A DNA stretch of 64,000 nucleotides from NCBI GenBank assembly GCA_001898935.1, contig MKVT01000017.1, forward strand, positions 1-64,000. Reading direction: 5' to 3'. Under the pieces are notes generated by a model. That model was not told the DNA's origin. It searched no databases and saw only the letters and a program-made list of their open reading frames with translations. Source of the stretch: Paludibacter sp. 47-17 (GTDB lineage: Bacteria > Bacteroidota > Bacteroidia > Bacteroidales > Paludibacteraceae). Every line of letters begins with the position of its first letter. The first letter of the stretch is position 1. The translations under genes were made by a program, and so were the position numbers. Shown here one piece after another: positions 55,775-63,488 of this stretch.

Positions 55775-56699
55775 AGTAACTGCCGTTTATTCGCGTTCGG
55801 CTGAAACGGCACGGCAGTTTGCACAGAAGTACTCTATCCCGCATACGTTTACTTCGTTGGAACAGCTGGCTCGTTGCGATCAGGTGGATGCGGTATATAT
55901 TGCGTCGCCCAATCTGTTGCACGCCCAACAAAGTATTTTGATGATGCAGCATGGTAAACATGTATTGTGCGAAAAACCACTGGCAATGAGTGTTGCCGAA
56001 GCCGAAGCTATGTTTGCTGCTGCCCGCCAATCAGGTGTCACACTGATGGAAGCGATGAAGCCCACCCTGACACCCAATTTCAAAGCCATTATCGATAATT
56101 TGCCCAAAGTGGGTACGGTGCGTCAGTATTTTGCATCGTTTTGCCAGTATTCGTCCCGCTACGATCGCTTTAAAGCAGGAGAACTGCTCAATGCTTTCAA
56201 TCCTGTACTGGGCAGCGGGGCTCTACGCGATATCGGTGTGTATACGCTTTATCCGTTGGTAGTGTTGTTTGGAAAGCCGCTCCGGGTATTGTCCAATTCC
56301 ATACGCTTATCATCGGGCATCGATGGTGTAGGTTCCATTATTCTTGAATATCCGGGTTTTCTGGCAACCGTAATATATGCAAAAATAGCCAATGCCCACC
56401 TGCCTGCACAGATTTTAGGTGAGGAAGGTACGCTGGTAATCGACCGGATCAATCATATTCAGGAAGTAAGTTTGATTCCCCGGAAAAATTCTCCGGCCGA
56501 AGCGGCGGCTATCGCACTCGATCCCCACTACCAGGGCAAAATTAATCTTACTCAACCAAGTACGTTGGATGAATATTTTTATGAAGTGAATGAATTTATC
56601 GATTTAGTGCTGCAAGGTCGCCGGGAATCGGAAATCAACTCCTGGGCAAATAGTCTTACTACACTTGAAATCATCGATTCAATTATCAATAATGACTAA
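55689..56699 (+). CDS. Gfo/Idh/MocA-family oxidoreductase
   Basis: A 336-aa cytoplasmic NAD(P)-dependent oxidoreductase. It has an N-terminal Rossmann fold (FGIIGTNFITDW near residues 6-17), YIASPN near 70-75, the family signature EKPLA near 95-99, and an alpha/beta C-terminal domain. The ATG at 55,689 is preceded by a purine-rich GAAGGAAAGG ribosome-binding site (55,678-55,687), which decides the start. An upstream frame to 55,653 is less likely. Members act on sugars, sugar acids or inositols; the substrate here is unknown. Being last in operon 2 suggests processing of a pectin-derived sugar. Its 3' end overlaps the convergent GH43 gene by 21 nt. Confidence 0.88.
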   Translation: MQKVRFGIIGTNFITDWVIKGGSQDPRFEVTAVYSRSAETARQFAQKYSIPHTFTSLEQLARCDQVDAVYIASPNLLHAQQSILMMQHGKHVLCEKPLAMSVAEAEAMFAAARQSGVTLMEAMKPTLTPNFKAIIDNLPKVGTVRQYFASFCQYSSRYDRFKAGELLNAFNPVLGSGALRDIGVYTLYPLVVLFGKPLRVLSNSIRLSSGIDGVGSIILEYPGFLATVIYAKIANAHLPAQILGEEGTLVIDRINHIQEVSLIPRKNSPAEAAAIALDPHYQGKINLTQPSTLDEYFYEVNEFIDLVLQGRRESEINSWANSLTTLEIIDSIINND

Positions 56700-58592
56700 T
56701 TTGTCACCAGAATCATCTACTTCAAACAGTTTCGGATACCTGAAATACTGACCGTTTATGCTGCGATGACTATGTACGGCCATCATCAACTTACCGTCGA
56801 AGGTACGGAATAGCATTCCGTGGCCGTAATTGGGTGGGGTGATGGGCTCTTTTTCCTGTATCCACGGGCCGTCGATCTTGCCGCTTTTCGAATAAGCCAC
56901 TCCCTGGGTATAAACATCGTAAATCCAGCTGGTCCACAACATGCCGAGCTTCCCGGTTTGAGTACGGAACAAAAACGGTCCGTCGGTTACCTTGTTGGGT
57001 TTGTCGTTGCCGTTTTTGTCTTTTTCACGGCTCCAGGGCGAATCGCTGGCCCGGAAAAGGATCTTCGATCGGCCGACCGTTCCACTTAAGTCGGGTTTTA
57101 AACGGATTCGCTCCATGGTCCCATTGCCATTTTGCAGCCATTCGTGACAGAAGATCATGTAAGGTGTACCGTCTTTTTCGATCCAGAAAGTACCGTCCAA
57201 TGTTGGCATATGGGCAGGGAGGTATTCAGGATCAGCCATGGGTACATAAGGTCCGTCGGGTTTATCGCTCACCAAAACATGCGACGCACGGCGTTCAATT
57301 ACATTCCCGTCTACCGTATCGATTTTAACTTCCCGGTTGGTAAAGGTGGCGAAATTATAAAATTTACCTTTATACGCATGAAGCTCGGCTGCCCATACCA
57401 TCGGCCGCGGACCCATCCACGATTTCGGATCGGTTTTCAAAACCGAATAGGGACCACTCCAGTTTTCCAGATCCTTACTCTTCCAAAGCTTGCCTCCGGT
57501 ACCAGTCATGTAATAGGTTTGTGTAGCTTTGTCGGCCAGAATATACGGATCGCTCAAGCGTATCGAATCTAATTTTAAATGATGACGAACACCTGTCGGT
57601 GCACGCTCGTTCCAGCTGACCTGTGGCCAACCCTCTATATCCCAGTGAATTTCTCGTATGATTAGTTTGGAAGCCCCATCTTCGGCCTTGAGATAGGCAT
57701 GCGCAATCAGGTAATCGGTACCGTCGAAGGTGTAGGCTGCATTATGTCCAACACCTGCCCATTCTTCATTTCCCTGCATCACCGGGGTTCCTCCGCCTTG
57801 TGCCATCGAAACTCCGTCTTTGTCCAGGTACGGACCGCGTACGTCTTTCGATCGTCCCACACGAATATTATAATCGCTTTTCGCTTTCCGGCAGCAATAA
57901 TCGTAGGAAGCAAACAAGTAGTAGTAATCGTCTTTCTTCACTATAAAAGGAGCTTCCACTGCTCCGTCGCCGGGTTCGGCGTCGTTGAGGAAAGGCGAAC
58001 GTTGCCCCTTGACCAACGTATGCCATTCCTGTGGTTCTGCCGGCTTCGTTAAGTCGCTGGTGAGCTTTACAAGTTTTAAACCACCCCAGAACGATCCAAA
58101 GGTCATCCACGGCGTTCCAGATTCATCAATTATTATATTCGGATCGATGGCATTCCAGAAGTCACGATGTACCACCGATTGCAGCAATAATCCGTGATCG
58201 GTCCACGCGTAAGCCGGATCGTTTTTATCCAGGGTAGGGTTGGTGGCATGACCAATGGCCGAATTGTTTTTACCAAAGGTTGAAATGGAATAAAACAGAT
58301 GGTACTTCCCCTTATGGAAAATAATATCGGGCGCCCATATATGATTACGGAACCCCTTTATCAGTTCCTGCGCCCAGGTTAAGTCGTTTCGAAATACCGG
58401 TCCTTCATAGTTCCAGTGTACCAGATCGTTCGACGAATGCATAGCGATGCCTCGTCCGGTGGAAAACATATAATACTTTCCGTTGTGTTGGGCCATCACC
58501 GGGTCGTGCACCATCGGTAAACGTGTCTGAGCTTCCAGCCATCCCAAACCTGCAACCAGCAATAATGCCAGAAAATGTGTTTTGTTCATCAT
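56679..58592 (-). CDS. Tandem GH43 glycoside hydrolase (arabinanase-like)
   Basis: A 637-aa secreted protein with two five-bladed propellers. After the signal peptide (LALLLVAGLGWLEAQ, cleavage near 22), domain 1 (about 25-345) has VHDPVMAQHNGKYYMFSTG, WAPDIIFHKGKYHLFYS, IDPNIIIDESG and VEAPFIVKKDDYYYLF, matching GH43 endo-arabinanase subfamilies. Domain 2 (about 350-637) has LSDPYILAD, VWAAELHAYKGKFYNF and GTFWIEKDGTPYMIF, matching a second GH43 unit. Probably cuts alpha-1,5-arabinan side chains of rhamnogalacturonan I. The ATG at 58,592 is chosen over an upstream frame at 58,670 because it gives a clean signal peptide and follows a -7 element. It converges on operon 2, so it is regulated separately. 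Confidence 0.9.
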   Translation of the reverse strand: MMNKTHFLALLLVAGLGWLEAQTRLPMVHDPVMAQHNGKYYMFSTGRGIAMHSSNDLVHWNYEGPVFRNDLTWAQELIKGFRNHIWAPDIIFHKGKYHLFYSISTFGKNNSAIGHATNPTLDKNDPAYAWTDHGLLLQSVVHRDFWNAIDPNIIIDESGTPWMTFGSFWGGLKLVKLTSDLTKPAEPQEWHTLVKGQRSPFLNDAEPGDGAVEAPFIVKKDDYYYLFASYDYCCRKAKSDYNIRVGRSKDVRGPYLDKDGVSMAQGGGTPVMQGNEEWAGVGHNAAYTFDGTDYLIAHAYLKAEDGASKLIIREIHWDIEGWPQVSWNERAPTGVRHHLKLDSIRLSDPYILADKATQTYYMTGTGGKLWKSKDLENWSGPYSVLKTDPKSWMGPRPMVWAAELHAYKGKFYNFATFTNREVKIDTVDGNVIERRASHVLVSDKPDGPYVPMADPEYLPAHMPTLDGTFWIEKDGTPYMIFCHEWLQNGNGTMERIRLKPDLSGTVGRSKILFRASDSPWSREKDKNGNDKPNKVTDGPFLFRTQTGKLGMLWTSWIYDVYTQGVAYSKSGKIDGPWIQEKEPITPPNYGHGMLFRTFDGKLMMAVHSHRSINGQYFRYPKLFEVDDSGDKLVIIDN

Positions 58593-58612
58593 TATTATTA
58601 TTTTGACCGATA

Positions 58613-58620
58613 CAAAGATA
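58613..58620 (-). promoter_or_regulatory. -7 promoter element for the GH43 gene
   Basis: Read on the minus strand this is TATCTTTG, a perfect TAnnTTTG match, 20 nt upstream of the ATG at 58,592. Confidence 0.65.
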
Positions 58621-58780
58621 GAACACAACTTCTGTCGTTGCAGAGACAAAAATGTAAAGATGGAGGACAATTCAATTATTTTCGTGTGAACGCCGGTTTA
58701 ATTTGAAATTATAACCTGTTGATTCATAAAAAAACGATTTAATTTTCCGTTAATACTGTACCATTTTACAGAAAAACGGT

Positions 58781-58788
58781 TACTTTTG
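58781..58788 (+). promoter_or_regulatory. -7 promoter element for the hybrid histidine kinase
   Basis: TACTTTTG matches TAnnTTTG, 36 nt before the ATG at 58,825. No convincing -33 element is seen. Confidence 0.55.
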
Positions 58789-58824
58789 TGGCTGTTCAGT
58801 TTTAATTTTCCGAAAACGTAGCAT

Positions 58825-61014
58825 ATGCATTATACTCTGCCGGGTTTAATTATGATTTTTACTGCTATGGCTCTTGTAGTTATGGTGGTACATTTCTGGA
58901 GTAAAAAAGATATTCCCGGTGGTAATTGGTTTCTTACGTTGATTGTGCTGATTTTTTTCTGGTCCGTGTTTGGAGGCGTCGAAGATATGGTCACTTCGCT
59001 GGAAACAAAAATTCTTTTCTCCAAATTCACCTATTTCACCATACCGTTTGTTCCTTTCGTTTGGTTTATTTTTAATATCAGGTATATGGGGCTGCTTAAA
59101 CATTGGTACGGCCCCCGGTTATTATGGTTTTTAGTGGTACCGGTATTTATTGTTGCATTTGCCTGGACAAACGATTTGCACGGCTGGATGTGGCCCACCT
59201 TTACCCGGGCAACATCTGATCCCGAATCGCGTATTTTATACGGAACCGGCCCTGCCAAGATATTGACAATCGTATATTCCTATTCCCTAATTCTGATCAC
59301 CACGGCGCTTATAGTATATCGTATTATACGTTCCGAAGGGGTGTTGAAAAAGCAATACCAGGCTCTCCTTGTTTCCAGCTCGTTTCCATGGATAGCTAAT
59401 ATTTTGTATATTACTGGCAATTCACCCGCCGGTATCGAAATTACCCCTATTTCGTTCACGGTGATGGTGGCTGCTATTCTCTGGAGCATGTCGCGCAATA
59501 ATTTGTTTGACCTCATGCCGGTTGCGTACGATATTTTATTCCGGAATATGAGCGATAGCGCTTTTGTGCTCGACAATCAGAATCGTGTGGTAGAGATAAA
59601 CGAGTCGGCACAGCGGGTACTGCATCTGCGACGCGAATCGATAGGGGCCGAACCCAATATCGCACATTCGGCTTATCCCGACCTGATGTACCGGTTTCTT
59701 GAAATGGAAGAGGGACGTACCGAATATGAACTGAATGATGGTGAGCTGATTCGATGGTACGATGTAAGGGTTACTAACCTGACGTACCGGAACGGTAAAA
59801 ATGCAGGTCGTATGTTTGTACTGCGCGATATCAGTATTCGCAAAGGATTGGAGGCGGAACTTTTGAAGGCTAAAGAAGTTGCGGAAGAAGCCAGTAAGGC
59901 TAAATCGGAGTTTCTGGCCACCATGAGTCATGAAATCCGCACGCCGCTGAATGCAATTATCGGCTTTACCGATTTGTTGAAAAATACTCGCCTTAATCCT
60001 GTTCAGAAAGAGTATGTCAACAATGCCAATGTTTCGGGGCATGCCTTGCTGGGGATTGTAAACGACATTCTCGATTTCTCGAAAATTGAAGCGGGATTGC
60101 TTATCCTGGAGCAAATTAAAACCGATGTAGTGGAGCTCCTGGAGAATTGTGTTGATATCGTGAAATATACAGCAGAGAAAAAACTGTTGAATGTTATATT
60201 GACGATTGATCCGGCTATGCCCCGTTTTGCTGTAATCGATCCGATCCGGTTGCAGCAAATTCTTACCAATTTAATGAGTAACGCGGTCAAATTCACAAAA
60301 CAAGGTGAAGTGGAATTGAAAGTTGATTGTGAAATCTCTGATAACCAACAGGCGAAGCTGAAGTTTTCGGTACGGGATACAGGGATTGGTATTTCGGATG
60401 AACAGAAATTGAAATTATTTAAAGCGTTTTCACAGGCCGACAGTTCAACTACCCGGAAATTTGGAGGTACCGGCCTGGGTTTGGTAATTTCCGATTTGAT
60501 TGCTAAAGAGATGGGTAGTAAAATTCATTTTCAGAGTCAACTTGGAAAAGGATCTGTCTTTTTCTTTGAATTAGTTACGACTGTAGAAGAAGGACAGCAG
60601 GTAGTGTATGAAGAAAGTGCTTCGGGAACCACTGAACTTTCGTTGAAACAATTAAAGGTATTGATTGTCGAGGATGTCGAAATTAACATGATGATGATGC
60701 GCGCACTTCTTAACACAATATTGCCGGCATCTGAACTTATAGAAGCTGAAAATGGAGTACAGGCTCTGAAGGCGTTTACCGAACATCGACCCGATTTGGT
60801 GCTGATGGATGTTCAAATGCCCGAAATGGATGGTATCGAAGCAACTCGTGCTATACGTGCTTTGGAGGTAATGAGCCGCGTCCCGATTATTGCGCTGACT
60901 GCAGGCGTTTTGCGCGAAGAACAGGAAAAATGTATTGAAGCAGGCATGAATGAGATTCTAACTAAGCCGTTAAATCCTGAGAAATTCCGTAACACGATAA
61001 GGAAATATTTGTAG
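58825..61014 (+). CDS. 7TM hybrid sensor histidine kinase with receiver domain
   Basis: A 729-aa membrane kinase. About seven hydrophobic segments (residues ~5-230) form a HisKA-7TM-type sensor module. A PAS domain (about 240-350; AFVLDNQNRVVEINESA) follows, then HisKA with the phospho-accepting His369 in MSHEIRTPLN, a HATPase domain (about 470-590; NLMSNAVKFT, DTGIGIS, FGGTGLGL) and a C-terminal receiver (about 610-729; VEDVEINMMM, phospho-acceptor Asp662 in LMDVQMPEMDG, conserved Lys in TKPLNP). It has no DNA-binding output and no adjacent response regulator, so its partner lies elsewhere. It is not an HTCS, lacking both the periplasmic propeller and an AraC domain. A role in pectin control is possible only by proximity. 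Confidence 0.93.
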   Translation: MHYTLPGLIMIFTAMALVVMVVHFWSKKDIPGGNWFLTLIVLIFFWSVFGGVEDMVTSLETKILFSKFTYFTIPFVPFVWFIFNIRYMGLLKHWYGPRLLWFLVVPVFIVAFAWTNDLHGWMWPTFTRATSDPESRILYGTGPAKILTIVYSYSLILITTALIVYRIIRSEGVLKKQYQALLVSSSFPWIANILYITGNSPAGIEITPISFTVMVAAILWSMSRNNLFDLMPVAYDILFRNMSDSAFVLDNQNRVVEINESAQRVLHLRRESIGAEPNIAHSAYPDLMYRFLEMEEGRTEYELNDGELIRWYDVRVTNLTYRNGKNAGRMFVLRDISIRKGLEAELLKAKEVAEEASKAKSEFLATMSHEIRTPLNAIIGFTDLLKNTRLNPVQKEYVNNANVSGHALLGIVNDILDFSKIEAGLLILEQIKTDVVELLENCVDIVKYTAEKKLLNVILTIDPAMPRFAVIDPIRLQQILTNLMSNAVKFTKQGEVELKVDCEISDNQQAKLKFSVRDTGIGISDEQKLKLFKAFSQADSSTTRKFGGTGLGLVISDLIAKEMGSKIHFQSQLGKGSVFFFELVTTVEEGQQVVYEESASGTTELSLKQLKVLIVEDVEINMMMMRALLNTILPASELIEAENGVQALKAFTEHRPDLVLMDVQMPEMDGIEATRAIRALEVMSRVPIIALTAGVLREEQEKCIEAGMNEILTKPLNPEKFRNTIRKYL

Positions 61015-61034
61015 TGGTATAATTAAATTTCGAT

Positions 61035-61042
61035 TATCTTTG
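61035..61042 (+). promoter_or_regulatory. -7 promoter element for the EamA transporter gene
   Basis: TATCTTTG is a perfect TAnnTTTG match. TTTG at 61,008-61,011 could be the -33 element with a 23-nt gap, slightly long. The chosen ATG follows at 61,093. Confidence 0.55.
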
Positions 61043-61092
61043 CACCTTTTTGTTTGTGTTGTGGTTTCATTAATGCTTTATGTGTAAATTAT

Positions 61093-61977
61093 ATGTCAAA
61101 ACAACTGGCCTCTAGGGCCTGGTTCAACTATATGTTGCTGGCAACGGGAATCGTTTGTATTTCATGGTCGGCTATACTCGTTAAAATTGCGGGAATCAGC
61201 GGATTCGGTTCCGGTTTCTATCGTTTGCTGTTTGGCACCCTTGGAATTATTCCATTTTGGTTGTATTATCGTAAGCCTGTGCGCGACTGGCATGGTGTCC
61301 GAATCGCGATCGTCTGTGGTGTTCTTTTTGCGTTCGATATAGCACTTTGGAATACTTCAATAATGCTTTCGAAAGCTTCCATTTCTACTTTGTTGGCTAA
61401 TCTTGCTCCGGTATGGGTGGGGTTGGGGATGCTGTTGTTTTTACGCGAGCGACCTGGCAAGTTGTTTTGGCCGGGAACAATTGTAGCTATGCTGGGCGTA
61501 GCGTTGGTTATCGGTATCGAAGAGTTGATCCGGTTCGAGTTTTCAACAGGCAACACGCTTGCCATCGCTGCCAGTATCTTCTACGGAGCTTATCTTCTTA
61601 CCGTTAGACGCGGACGAAACACCCTCGATACATTGAGTTTTACGACGATCTCGATGATCGCAAGTACTGTCGTGCTTGGACTCATAGCTGCGGTTACGGC
61701 TACTCCCTTGTGGGGGTTCAGTACTACAACCTGGTGGGCCTTGGTTGCATTAGGACTGGTTCCCCAGGTGGTTGGTTGGATTACCATAAATCAGGCGCTC
61801 GGACATATTAATCCAACCGTTGCTTCGGTAAGTTTATTGTCGCAAACTGTTTTTACGGCTGTTTTTTCGGTACCGGTACTGGGCGAAATGCTTACGGCTA
61901 CCGAATTGCTGGGGGGTGTGGTGATACTTGGCGGAATATTTCTGGTAAATTTTAAGCCGATCAAATTAAAGAAATAA
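61093..61977 (+). CDS. EamA-family (DMT superfamily) transporter
   Basis: A 294-aa inner-membrane protein with ten predicted hydrophobic helices arranged as two EamA repeats (about residues 12-140 and 150-290). Characteristic features are the first helix with ISWSAILVKIAGISGFGSGFYRLLFG and the end of the second repeat, NPTVASVSLLSQTVFTAVFSVPVLGE. Such proteins export metabolites or amino acids; the substrate cannot be predicted. The ATG at 61,093 (MSKQLASRAW) is preferred over an in-frame ATG at 61,054, which lies close to the predicted transcription start. It converges with the metallo-hydrolase gene, 12 nt apart. Confidence 0.9.
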   Translation: MSKQLASRAWFNYMLLATGIVCISWSAILVKIAGISGFGSGFYRLLFGTLGIIPFWLYYRKPVRDWHGVRIAIVCGVLFAFDIALWNTSIMLSKASISTLLANLAPVWVGLGMLLFLRERPGKLFWPGTIVAMLGVALVIGIEELIRFEFSTGNTLAIAASIFYGAYLLTVRRGRNTLDTLSFTTISMIASTVVLGLIAAVTATPLWGFSTTTWWALVALGLVPQVVGWITINQALGHINPTVASVSLLSQTVFTAVFSVPVLGEMLTATELLGGVVILGGIFLVNFKPIKLKK

Positions 61978-61989
61978 GGTGGAATGCAT

Positions 61990-63096
61990 TTAAGGGTTCC
62001 ACCAGGGAGATGTTCGAGCGTTCAGTATCTCCAGTTGTTCACCGATCATCGGTGTAAGTAACTCATAATCGGGCCGTACTTGGTTGTATTGTTCACTTAT
62101 TTTTATCAAAGGCTCATCCCAGGCATGGGCTGCCAATGCAAATTTTGAATTATGGATGGGAATCAACCTGCGCGCTTTCAGGTCGGAAGCTGCTTGTACG
62201 ACTTCTTCAGGATGCATGTGAATGTACTTCCAGCGTTTATCGTACTGTCCGGCTTCCAATAGAACCAAATCAAATGGCCCGAATTTTTCACCAATATCGG
62301 TAAAATGACGATCATAACCTCCATCTCCTCCAATAAATATTTTCAAGGATGGGGTTTGCAATACAAACGAAACCCAGAGTGTCTGGTTACGCTTCAATCC
62401 TCGACCTGAAAAGTGCCGTGCCGGGGTGGCATGCAGCTGAAAACCATCGTTTAGGAACAATGAATCGTTCCAGTCAAATTCATTGATTTTTGCTGCGTCG
62501 ACCCCCCAGTGTTCCAGGTGCGCACCAACCCCCAAACCGGTATATATCTGCTTTACCCTTGTATGTATATCGCGGATTGTGTGCATGTCCAGATGATCCC
62601 AATGGTCATGGGTAATAATCAGATAATCAATTTCCGGAATATCATCGGAAGTATATTCCGAACTCCCTTCAAAGGCTTTGATAAGCATCGAAAAAGGAGA
62701 AGCATATCCGCTTAACACCGGATCGACAAGTATTTTTTTTCCGTCTAGTTGCATGAAATACGACGAATGTCCCATCCAGATAAGATAATTTTGCTCAGCA
62801 GGAAGTGTGCTTAGCTCTGTTTTTGTTGATGGAAGTTGATGCTCGGGGCGAAGGCGTTCGCGACGACCGAAAAACATCTTCCAAAAGGTGGTGAATACGT
62901 TGTCGTCGGATGTGAAGGAGGGAGTTTCGCTTATGTTCTTGAACGACCCCTGACTATACTGGAGAGAAGCTTCTATGCGTCGTAACCTTTCGCCTTTTGC
63001 TGGCTTGCCAAATTGAGGAAGATTCAAAATAGCCAAAGGTAACATTACTAAGGTTAATAAAACAACAGCAAAAATTCCCATATTTTTTCGTTTCAT
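61990..63096 (-). CDS. Membrane-anchored metallo-beta-lactamase-fold hydrolase
   Basis: A 368-aa MBL-fold protein with an N-terminal hydrophobic anchor (IFAVVLLTLVMLPLAILNL, about residues 8-26). The metal-binding motif THDHWDHLD (about 167-175) is intact, with further ligands in ARHFSGRG, GGDGGYD and the C-terminal PIHNSKF. It resembles the UlaG/NAPE-PLD-like lineage (GHSSYFMQLDGKKILVDPV near the start of the fold). Phosphodiesterase or lactonase activity is possible; the substrate is unknown. The ATG at 63,096 (MKRKNMGI) is preferred over 63,129 because it gives a compact basic N-terminus before the anchor. Confidence 0.88.
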   Translation of the reverse strand: MKRKNMGIFAVVLLTLVMLPLAILNLPQFGKPAKGERLRRIEASLQYSQGSFKNISETPSFTSDDNVFTTFWKMFFGRRERLRPEHQLPSTKTELSTLPAEQNYLIWMGHSSYFMQLDGKKILVDPVLSGYASPFSMLIKAFEGSSEYTSDDIPEIDYLIITHDHWDHLDMHTIRDIHTRVKQIYTGLGVGAHLEHWGVDAAKINEFDWNDSLFLNDGFQLHATPARHFSGRGLKRNQTLWVSFVLQTPSLKIFIGGDGGYDRHFTDIGEKFGPFDLVLLEAGQYDKRWKYIHMHPEEVVQAASDLKARRLIPIHNSKFALAAHAWDEPLIKISEQYNQVRPDYELLTPMIGEQLEILNARTSPWWNP

Positions 63097-63226
63097 ATAT
63101 TTATTTCCAATAACCAACTGCAGTAGCATGCCAATTCAACAGTTTGGCTCAGAAATAGTTTCCCTTTTCTTGAAATATTTTGCCGAATAAATCTTAAATA
63201 TTTTTTCTTCCGTTGCAATGTTGCGG

Positions 63227-63234
63227 CAAAGGTA
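63227..63234 (-). promoter_or_regulatory. -7 promoter element for the metallo-hydrolase gene
   Basis: Read on the minus strand this is TACCTTTG, matching TAnnTTTG, about 130 nt upstream of the ATG at 63,096. A TTG at 63,257-63,259 (minus strand) is a possible -33 element. Confidence 0.45.
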
Positions 63235-63437
63235 TTCAATGACTGTTAAGGTTATTCAATGGTGTTAAAGTTAAGACTATTGTTGAATATTATCAGGCTG
63301 ATAGCTGTTTTCATAAGTTTGATGTTAACTGACAATTGTCTGATTGCTGATAATTTAATGGCGATGTTATTTTACGAATATCTTTTCATGGAATATTTAA
63401 ATCCACTGAGTATTTAGCTTTGGCCGATCTGCTTTTA

Positions 63438-63472
63438 TCAACTGCAATCTGTTACAACCAGATTGCAGTTGA
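63438..63472. terminator. Perfect 14-bp-stem hairpin, probable 3'-end structure
   Basis: TCAACTGCAATCTG (63,438-63,451), a 7-nt loop, then the exact reverse complement (63,459-63,472). It lies 16 nt beyond the stop of the minus-strand hypothetical gene, as a terminator would. The T-run is poor on that strand, so efficiency is uncertain. Confidence 0.6.
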
Positions 63473-63488
63473 TGAACCGGAAATATCT

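Larger units (their letters stand above)
63130..63488. other. AT-rich intergenic region (359 nt)
   Basis: No convincing gene is seen on either strand. It contains a -7 element for the metallo-hydrolase gene at 63,227-63,234 and a perfect 14-bp-stem hairpin at 63,438-63,472. The rest shows only AT-rich short repeats (ATTCAATG, TTAAG). Confidence 0.6.
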
